A stretch of 64,000 nt of DNA from Paraglaciecola sp. 20A4 (GTDB lineage Bacteria > Pseudomonadota > Gammaproteobacteria > Enterobacterales > Alteromonadaceae): NCBI RefSeq assembly GCF_011378905.1, contig NZ_WTPY01000004.1:62001-126000 (forward strand), given 5' to 3'. A model generated the notes under the pieces. That model was given only the letters and a program-made list of their open reading frames with translations, ran no database searches and was not told where the DNA came from. Both the position numbers and the translations under genes were made by a program. The first letter of the stretch is position 1. Every line of letters starts with the position of its first letter. Of the stretch, positions 58,177 through 64,000 are shown one piece after another.

Positions 58177-59823
58177 TTATACATTAAATATGACTTCCAC
58201 TACGTTGCCGCTACCTAGGTAACGTACGGAATCTGATAACTCTGTTACGAGTTGAACACCACGCCCGAAGGGATCCCCAATTTCTGTCTGAATTGAATAA
58301 GATTGATGATCGAACCCTTCGCCAGAATCACACACCATAATTTTCAAGAGCCTTTCATTCGGTGTATAGGTGACACTAAGTGTAATTTGAGCATCCTTTA
58401 ACTGCATTAAACGTAGCGCCCTTAATGCAAAATACGCTTCGAAGCCATCTGAGGAATGTTTTAATTTTGAATCTAGTTTTAGTAAGCCATGATCCAAAGC
58501 ATTGTTGTATAATTCGCTGACGACAGTGAATAACCTTGCGTGTAAAGCATACATACCAATTTGACTACACACCATATTAATCACACTTTGAACAGGCTCG
58601 CCTTTTCTAATGGTCTCTACACTCATCTCAAAACGCAGTTCGAAAGGTACAGGCGCGATAGATTGGCTGTGTTCAAGTTTTATCAATGATTGGCATGTGT
58701 ACGACACACAAGTGAGATCATCTAGAGGTGCGACCCCCTGACTAAAGTCCCCAATCCGCTGAAAAAGCTCATCTACGGTAATATTTGATCGCTGCGCAAT
58801 CCATTTTTCAATCTGTTTTTCGCTGAGCATATTATGCTCAACATCCATAATTTCGATAAGCCCATCAGAAAACGCCAGTAAACGATCACCGATAACGGTT
58901 TGGCATCGTTGGGTATCTCTGTCCATCTCGCTCGCATCTAATATCCCTAACGCCATATGCTGAGATGACAAACGCTGAATAACTTTGCCCTTTGAGTCAA
59001 GAAGCAGCAAGTCTGGCATACCGCTATTCCATATTTCAAGCTGCGTTCCACCACTGTTGACCTGCACGATAGCTGCAGCAAAAAACATATCCGCTGGCAG
59101 CAATTTAAGTAGAGTATCGTTTAGCGTATGCGCCATTTCAAGCACCGAAAGGCCCTTACTTGCCATCGTGTGAAACGCTTGTGAAACTGGCAGCGCGCCA
59201 ATGGCAGCCGCAAGTCCATGACCAGTGAAATCACCAATAAGATAGTATAAACCACCATCTGGGGCAGCACAAAATAGCAGTAAATCACCATTAAAATCTG
59301 TTGCGGGAAGCAATTTAAAATCTAAATAGGGTAATAATTTATGATCATTAGTGACTGCGTTTGAAAAAATATGTTCAACTATTTTGTGTTCGCGTTCTAC
59401 TGCATTGCGATAAAAGATTAATTGTTGATTTTGTAGAAATGTTTTTTTACTCAGCTCTCGCGTACGAGCATGTGCACTAATTTTGGCAGCGAGAATCGTT
59501 TTATTAAATGGTTTTGCAACAAAGTCGTCCCCCCCCACATCCAAACATCGGCTTAAGCTTTCTTCATCATCTAAAGCGGTGATAAAAATTATTGGAAGGT
59601 AAATGTCACCAGCCTGCGCTTTAAGCAAAGGTGCCACCTCGAAGCCACTCATGTCTTCCATCATCACGTCGAGCAAAATTAACTCGGGATCAATTTGTTT
59701 CGCTAAGCACAGAGCGTCACCGCCACTTTGAGCTTCGTAGCAATCAACATACCCTTTTTGTTCCAACATATGGACTAATAAAAAACGGTTAAGAGGGTCA
59801 TCATCGACAATAAGAATGCGCAT
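58177..59823 (-). CDS. Response regulator with PP2C phosphatase and HATPase (anti-sigma kinase) domains
   Basis: A 548-residue three-domain partner-switch controller. The receiver has Asp52 in LILLDVMMED. A SpoIIE/PP2C phosphatase domain (about 165-385) has IGDFTGHGLAAAIGAL and LLAFSDGLIEI as metal sites. A C-terminal HATPase_c domain (about 405-548) has VSELYNNALDHGLL and MVCDSGEGFD. It should both phosphorylate and dephosphorylate the STAS protein encoded just upstream. The same architecture is seen in CrsR of Shewanella and HsbR of Pseudomonas, which release or bind an anti-sigma output. Located 23 bases after the STAS gene. Sensor kinase and target unknown here. Confidence 0.9.
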   Translation of the reverse strand: MRILIVDDDPLNRFLLVHMLEQKGYVDCYEAQSGGDALCLAKQIDPELILLDVMMEDMSGFEVAPLLKAQAGDIYLPIIFITALDDEESLSRCLDVGGDDFVAKPFNKTILAAKISAHARTRELSKKTFLQNQQLIFYRNAVEREHKIVEHIFSNAVTNDHKLLPYLDFKLLPATDFNGDLLLFCAAPDGGLYYLIGDFTGHGLAAAIGALPVSQAFHTMASKGLSVLEMAHTLNDTLLKLLPADMFFAAAIVQVNSGGTQLEIWNSGMPDLLLLDSKGKVIQRLSSQHMALGILDASEMDRDTQRCQTVIGDRLLAFSDGLIEIMDVEHNMLSEKQIEKWIAQRSNITVDELFQRIGDFSQGVAPLDDLTCVSYTCQSLIKLEHSQSIAPVPFELRFEMSVETIRKGEPVQSVINMVCSQIGMYALHARLFTVVSELYNNALDHGLLKLDSKLKHSSDGFEAYFALRALRLMQLKDAQITLSVTYTPNERLLKIMVCDSGEGFDHQSYSIQTEIGDPFGRGVQLVTELSDSVRYLGSGNVVEVIFNV

Positions 59824-59846
59824 TAAAATTAAGTCACAAAGAGGCG

Positions 59847-60152
59847 TTAACTAATTAAAAATTTTTTATCAAAGCGCGCTATTTGCAAGATTTTGAGTAC
59901 TTGGGGACGCGTATTGATAATCTTAAATATAGTGACTTGACCAGATAATAATTTTTGCATATTCAATAACATGCCTAAGGCAGAGCTATCCATATAAGCG
60001 GTTTTATGCAAATCGATAATGACCGTTTCAACCTCATCGATATCAGTAGAGAATGCAATACGGAAATCCTGCACCTTGCCGAAATCGAAGATATCATCGG
60101 CCACGACAGTTAATTGCTTTTTGTCAGCTGAAAATTTTCTTTCCAAACTCAT
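59847..60152 (-). CDS. STAS-domain anti-sigma factor antagonist
   Basis: A 101-residue STAS protein. DLHKTAYMDSSALGML holds the conserved DSS motif (residues 55-57) where the regulatory serine is phosphorylated in SpoIIAA/RsbV-type proteins. First gene of the operon with the REC-PP2C-HATPase gene and the GNAT gene, so it is the switch protein of that module (CrsA/HsbA-like). It is divergent from yciH. Confidence 0.92.
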   Translation of the reverse strand: MSLERKFSADKKQLTVVADDIFDFGKVQDFRIAFSTDIDEVETVIIDLHKTAYMDSSALGMLLNMQKLLSGQVTIFKIINTRPQVLKILQIARFDKKFLIS

Positions 60153-60286
60153 ACTTTACTCCATATTACCGCTCTACATTGCTGATGTATTAAATAGCAG
60201 TTTGTTTAATTTGCCTATAAAGATTGTCTTTTTTTTAATAGAATCAGATTTTTATATTATCTATTCAAGTCAAAGCGAAAATCAAT

Positions 60287-60607
60287 ATGAGTCAAAATGA
60301 TCTTGTTTATAGCACCGACGGTGGAAGAATTCCTGCTCAAAAGGCGCAACTTGCTCGACCTAAAACTGATGGCATAATCCGAATTCGTCGCGAAACAAAA
60401 GGACGTAAAGGCAAAGGGGTCACCACATTGTCAGGTATGGATATGGACGCAACGAAAATTAAAGCCTTGTGCACAGATTTGAAAAAAATGTGCGGTACAG
60501 GTGGGGCTGTAAAAGACGCCGTAATAGAAATTCAAGGTGATAATAGAGACAAGATAAAACTCGCTTTAGAAAAACGTGGCTACACCGTGAAGCTCGCTGG
60601 CGGTTGA
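60287..60607 (+). CDS. yciH: SUI1/eIF1-like translation factor YciH
   Basis: A 106-residue protein with the SUI1 fold, related to eukaryotic eIF1. RRETKGRKGKGVTTLSGM, LKKMCGTGGAVKDAVIEIQG and LEKRGYTVKLAGG are the family hallmarks. In E. coli YciH can affect start-site fidelity, mainly under stress. It precedes the double-receiver gene by 30 bases. Confidence 0.94.
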   Translation: MSQNDLVYSTDGGRIPAQKAQLARPKTDGIIRIRRETKGRKGKGVTTLSGMDMDATKIKALCTDLKKMCGTGGAVKDAVIEIQGDNRDKIKLALEKRGYTVKLAGG

Positions 60608-60637
60608 GTCATTGACCAATCTGACAAGAAGGTAACT

Positions 60638-61438
60638 ATGCAGAATATTTTGTTAGCAGACTTGAGTATTATTTTAGTCGAACCATCGGATACTCAACGA
60701 AAAATAATCAGTACTTTACTGCTCAACGAGAATGTAAAAAATGTCTTCGCCGTGAGCAACGTTAAAGAAGCTATTGAGGCCATTGATCAGCAAGGAAGTG
60801 ATTTGGTCGTCAGTTCAATGTATCTCGAAGATGGCACGGGGCTCGATATTCTAAAATCGATAAAACAATCACCGATACATTGCGCCCTGCCCTTTATGCT
60901 TGTATCCAGCGAAAGTCGCTCACGTAAACTAGAAGAGTTTAAACAAGCGGGGGTGGCAGCTATATTACCTAAACCCTTTAATACTGAACATTTGTCCCGC
61001 GCACTCAAAACCTCTTTGGACTTAATTAATACTGAAGAACTAGAGCTGAATTTATTTGACGTACGTCAAATTAGAGTGCTTCTTGTCGACGACAGTAAAT
61101 TAGCTAGAAACCACATTAATCGTGTATTAAAAGGTCTGGGGATTGAACAGATTATCGAAGCCGAAAACGGCGCAATGGCGCTAACAATACTTAAAGATAA
61201 TACCTTCGATTTAGTGGTCACTGATTATAATATGCCTGAAATGGATGGTAGGGAATTATCGGAGTTCATTCGATTTAACAGTGAAACCTCTCATCTACCC
61301 ATCATTATGGTGACCTCAGAGTCAGTCGATAGTTTGCATATGACCAACATACATCAGGCCGGCGTAAACGCCTTATGTGACAAACCGTTTGAAGTTGAGC
61401 AAGTCAAAATGTTGCTTAGTTCCTTATTAAACGAATAA
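60638..61438 (+). CDS. Double-receiver response regulator with a degenerate first receiver
   Basis: A 266-residue protein made of two CheY-like domains and nothing else. Domain 2 (about 146-264) is canonical: LLVDDSKLARN, phospho-acceptor Asp196 in VVTDYNMPEMDG, and CDKPF. Domain 1 (about 10-125) has Ser60 (VVSSMYLEDG) where the Asp should be, and LVEPSD in place of the acidic pair, but keeps LPKPF; it cannot be phosphorylated in the usual way. There is no output domain, so it must act through protein contacts. It follows yciH by 30 bases and lies opposite the partner-switch operon. Confidence 0.88.
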   Translation: MQNILLADLSIILVEPSDTQRKIISTLLLNENVKNVFAVSNVKEAIEAIDQQGSDLVVSSMYLEDGTGLDILKSIKQSPIHCALPFMLVSSESRSRKLEEFKQAGVAAILPKPFNTEHLSRALKTSLDLINTEELELNLFDVRQIRVLLVDDSKLARNHINRVLKGLGIEQIIEAENGAMALTILKDNTFDLVVTDYNMPEMDGRELSEFIRFNSETSHLPIIMVTSESVDSLHMTNIHQAGVNALCDKPFEVEQVKMLLSSLLNE

Positions 61439-61608
61439 AATTGATATAGAAACATAAACTTTTAACGGGTTTATAGGAAATATCTACTCTAAAGGCTATT
61501 TTAGCATAAGGTAAATATTGACATTGCTTCCCCGAGTTAATAGATTCGACGATGTGATGTATTCAACAGATAGTAGTTTCAGCGCGCCAAGCCTGTGTTA
61601 AATCATTT

Positions 61609-61665
61609 ATGTACAAAGAACTTATGCCTTACTTAAAAGGCTTTTTAACCCATTTATGGAAGTGA
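61609..61665 (+). other. Possible short leader ORF immediately before pheA
   Basis: ATG at 61609 starts 18 codons (MYKELMPYLKGFLTHLWK) ending 6 bases before the pheA ATG, with the pheA ribosome site (GGAAG) inside it. It has Tyr, Tyr, Phe and Trp but no run of Phe codons and no obvious ribosome site or attenuator stem, so it is a weak candidate for a leader peptide. Confidence 0.25.
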
Positions 61666-61671
61666 ATCAAA

Positions 61672-62856
61672 ATGTCGGTCGTGGAGCTAGATAAACTAAG
61701 AGAACAAATTACCTCAATTGATCAGCAGTTATTAAAACTGTTAGCAGAGCGTCAGCAATGTACCAATCAAGTTGCTGAAACTAAAATTACCCATCAAATT
61801 CCGGTAAGAGATCATAAACGAGAAGAGCAACTGCTGGTCAGCTTGATTAAGCGAGGCCAAGGCCATGGTCTTGACCCTCATTATGTAACGCAATTATTTC
61901 ACGTTATCATCGAAGACTCAGTGCTCAATCAGCAAGCAATGCTTGCCGCTCGAGCGAACCCTGGCAGCAGCTTGCCACTAAATAGGGTTGCTTTTCTAGG
62001 TGACAAAGGGTCTTACAGTTACCTAGCGACTCAAAAATACTTTTCTCGTCGTCCAGGAGAGCTCTTAGAATTAGGATGTCAAAGCTTTGGCGAAATAATT
62101 AAAAAGGTAGAGACCAACGAAGCAGATTACGCGGTATTGCCCATCGAAAACACCTCGTCTGGCAGTATCAATGAAGTCTACGATCAACTGCAGCATACTA
62201 ATTTGTCGATTATTGGTGAGTTAACGCATCCTATTAAACACGCATTGTTGGTTGCTGATCCTACTGATATTAACCGTATTAAAACCTTGTATGCTCATCC
62301 CCAAGTGTTTGCACAATGCAGCCACTTTTTAGCTGAGCTAGGCAACGTCGAAGTTATCACTTGCGATAGTACCTCTGCCGCCATGATGACGGTTAACGAG
62401 CTACAAAGTGATACGGTTGCAGCTATCGGTAGCGAAGCAGGTGGTGCCTTATATGGGCTACATGCGATTAAATCTAATCTTGCCAACCAAAAAGAAAATC
62501 ACAGTCGCTTCTTCGTAGTGGCGCGCAAAGCGGTAAATGTACCTTTACAGGTACCTGCTAAAACGACGTTATTAATGTCTACGGTGCAAAAATCCGGTGC
62601 GTTAGTAGAAGCCCTACTGATCCTCAAAAACAATAACATCAATATGACTAAGCTAGAATCCAGACCGATTACGGGAAACCCGTGGGAAGAGATGTTCTAC
62701 ATAGATGTAGAAGGGAATATTCAAGATGGACCTATGCAAGTTGCATTAGAAGAGCTTAAAAGTACTACTCGATATTTTAAAGTATTGGGCTGTTATCCAA
62801 ACGATGAAATTAATCCTACCAAGATTGCGGCAGTCAGTGCATTAGCACAGGAATAA
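61672..62856 (+). CDS. pheA: Bifunctional chorismate mutase/prephenate dehydratase (P-protein)
   Basis: Two steps from chorismate to phenylpyruvate. The AroQ-type mutase (1-90) begins VELDKLREQITSIDQQLLKL with KRGQG later. The prephenate dehydratase (about 105-285) has GDKGSYSYLA, PIENTSSGSINEVYD and ENHSRFFVVAR. The ACT domain (about 300-375) begins KSGALVEALLILKNNNINM with LESRP for phenylalanine binding. 394 residues, slightly longer than E. coli PheA. tyrA lies beyond, on the other strand. Confidence 0.97.
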   Translation: MSVVELDKLREQITSIDQQLLKLLAERQQCTNQVAETKITHQIPVRDHKREEQLLVSLIKRGQGHGLDPHYVTQLFHVIIEDSVLNQQAMLAARANPGSSLPLNRVAFLGDKGSYSYLATQKYFSRRPGELLELGCQSFGEIIKKVETNEADYAVLPIENTSSGSINEVYDQLQHTNLSIIGELTHPIKHALLVADPTDINRIKTLYAHPQVFAQCSHFLAELGNVEVITCDSTSAAMMTVNELQSDTVAAIGSEAGGALYGLHAIKSNLANQKENHSRFFVVARKAVNVPLQVPAKTTLLMSTVQKSGALVEALLILKNNNINMTKLESRPITGNPWEEMFYIDVEGNIQDGPMQVALEELKSTTRYFKVLGCYPNDEINPTKIAAVSALAQE

Positions 62857-62895
62857 AGCGAATAATGGGATAGTGACCACTCAAGAAGGCACTGA

Positions 62896-63564
62896 TTAGT
62901 GCCTTCTTTTCATCTTATTTCGATAAATTCGATAAAATAACGCTAACACGAAACACAAAAATGCAGGGGCTAATAAAGTATTAAACCCTAAATGCGTAAA
63001 CAAATACGCTCCAAAAACTCCCCCACTAATAAAACCACTTATCAACAATAAAAATAAAATTGCTTTGCGGTTATCAAACGCTTCATGTCTCAGGCGAGCA
63101 CCTAACATGATACCGAGATCAGTAAATATGCCTGTCATATGCGTAGTGCGAATAATCGCGCCGCTATACGTGGTCGCCAACGCATTTTGTAGACCACATG
63201 CAGCAGATGCAGTGTAGTGCCCTGCTGGTAAATTGTCGTTAAGCAACCAGATAGAGGCCAGTAATAATATACCTTCAACCACCAGTAAAAAATCATAATG
63301 GCGAGATAATTTAAGAGTGCGACTACGCAAAAAGAAGCCCGAAAAGGCTGCGCCGAATACAAAGCTAAGCAAAATAGCAACTAAGTGGAGTGTATCGCTT
63401 ATAGGTGCGTTAAGTAACGACGCACCAACAAGCGTTGCACTGCCTGATAAATGCGAAATAGCTTGGTGCGTAAACCCCAGCAAACCCACTGCATTTACAC
63501 TGCCAGCGATAAGGGCAAGTACAAATGCACCGTACTCCACCCATCTTGGTAATTTTGAAATCAT
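62896..63564 (-). CDS. YoaK/DUF1275-family membrane protein
   Basis: A 222-residue membrane protein with six or so helices and the family motifs AGSVNAVGLLGF, SHLSGSATLVG and RTTHMTGIFTDLGIMLG. Function unknown. It is downstream of tyrA on the same strand with a ~46-base gap and may be read through from it. Confidence 0.87.
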   Translation of the reverse strand: MISKLPRWVEYGAFVLALIAGSVNAVGLLGFTHQAISHLSGSATLVGASLLNAPISDTLHLVAILLSFVFGAAFSGFFLRSRTLKLSRHYDFLLVVEGILLLASIWLLNDNLPAGHYTASAACGLQNALATTYSGAIIRTTHMTGIFTDLGIMLGARLRHEAFDNRKAILFLLLISGFISGGVFGAYLFTHLGFNTLLAPAFLCFVLALFYRIYRNKMKRRH

Positions 63565-63610
63565 GATATTAGTAATACGGTAATGAAACGGATAAAAGAA
63601 CTAAATTTTG

Positions 63611-64000
63611 TTACTCACTGATGGTGCGATCATCATTGGCTTTAAGCAGTAATTTTTTACTATCGACCAGAGATTGTTTTGAATAATCTCCAAACCAAGC
63701 ACCTATTTTGAAAAAGAGCTTAATAAAAGAAGCTTTGTCACCCTTTTTAAGCATGTCGAGCGCATTATCAAAGGTATCTCGAAAACTAGTGAGCACCGCG
63801 ATACTGTCTTTGTTGTTAAAAATGATATCAGTATACAAGCCAGGATCCTGTGCGAATAAACGCCCCACCATAGCAAGTTCCAGTCGATAAATTGGTGAAC
63901 TCAAGGAAATTAGTCGATCCAGCGATGGATTTTCCGTCAATAAATGCGCACCAAAGACATAACTAGAGAAGTGACGCATTACTTGAATAAAGACCATTGA
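63611..64000 (-). CDS. tyrA: Chorismate mutase/prephenate dehydrogenase, 3' end only
   Basis: The C-terminal 130 codons of the T-protein; the frame continues past the window edge without a stop. ALSSPIYRLELAMVGRLF-type sequence (here LSSPIYRLELAMVGRLFAQD), DIIFNNKDSIAVL and WFGDYSKQSLVDSK match the end of E. coli TyrA, the dimerisation part of the dehydrogenase domain. It is convergent with pheA, the same pair found side by side in E. coli. Confidence 0.93.
   Translation of the reverse strand, partial: SMVFIQVMRHFSSYVFGAHLLTENPSLDRLISLSSPIYRLELAMVGRLFAQDPGLYTDIIFNNKDSIAVLTSFRDTFDNALDMLKKGDKASFIKLFFKIGAWFGDYSKQSLVDSKKLLLKANDDRTISE

Overview
The window looks like a chromosomal segment of a marine gammaproteobacterium of the order Alteromonadales, closest in feel to Alteromonas/Paraglaciecola/Glaciecola. 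The reasons are the gene order truA-accD-folC-dedD-cvpA-purF, the glrK-qseG-glrR and yhiI-rbbA-yhhJ operons, a DUF2989-type lipoprotein beside an N-terminally extended GAPDH, a REC-PP2C-kinase/STAS partner-switching module, and moderate G+C. This assignment is inferred from gene content and order; no database search was possible. I see no tRNA, rRNA, CRISPR array, transposase or integrase.

Layout. 1-11,150 is central carbon metabolism: the start of an extended GAPDH, a DUF2989-type lipoprotein, msrB, the glycogen/maltodextrin operon malQ-glgB-glgX (minus strand), and the divergent gapA followed by the hexose-6-phosphate mutarotase yeaD. 11,150-24,200 holds housekeeping genes: pnp (without rpsO next to it), a secreted pectinacetylesterase/Notum-like hydrolase, an RluA-type pseudouridine synthase overlapping rmuC, class I fumarase, pabB, a CoA-pyrophosphatase-type Nudix hydrolase, sdaA and cysB. 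24,380-31,830 holds an orphan soluble histidine kinase next to an unknown membrane-anchored protein, a LysR regulator divergent from a 3-oxoacid CoA-transferase pair, a DEAD-box helicase with a TTG start, a YdjA-type nitroreductase, a DoxX protein and a small HAD protein.

31,860-36,000 is the accessory part of the window. A decayed, divergent copy of the 3' end of miaE (31,863-about 32,050) lies on one side of a three-gene cassette, and the intact miaE (from 36,004) lies on the other. The cassette encodes an Asp-rich-repeat lipoprotein, a secreted subtilisin-family protease and a small lipoprotein. It looks like an envelope or secreted proteolysis module inserted beside miaE, and it is the best candidate here for an undescribed system.

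37,030-53,780 returns to conserved blocks: the yhiI-rbbA-yhhJ ABC exporter, a Yip1 membrane protein, the purF-to-truA cluster, the glrR-qseG-glrK two-component operon, a secreted EF-hand protein and a TerB-fold protein. 53,870-60,150 has an fbpABC ferric-iron importer with a Fur-box-like site, then a GNAT acetyltransferase that follows a stress-type partner-switching pair (STAS protein plus REC-PP2C-HATPase protein). 60,280-64,000 has yciH, a double-receiver response regulator whose first receiver is degenerate, pheA, a YoaK/DUF1275 membrane protein and the 3' end of tyrA, which is cut by the window edge.

Working together: malQ, glgB and glgX remodel alpha-glucans whose glucose units feed into glycolysis at the two GAPDH paralogs; pheA and tyrA handle the two branches from chorismate/prephenate, and pabB takes chorismate to folate alongside folC. 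Signalling genes (glrK/glrR, the partner switch, the double receiver, the orphan kinase) are dense in the second half.
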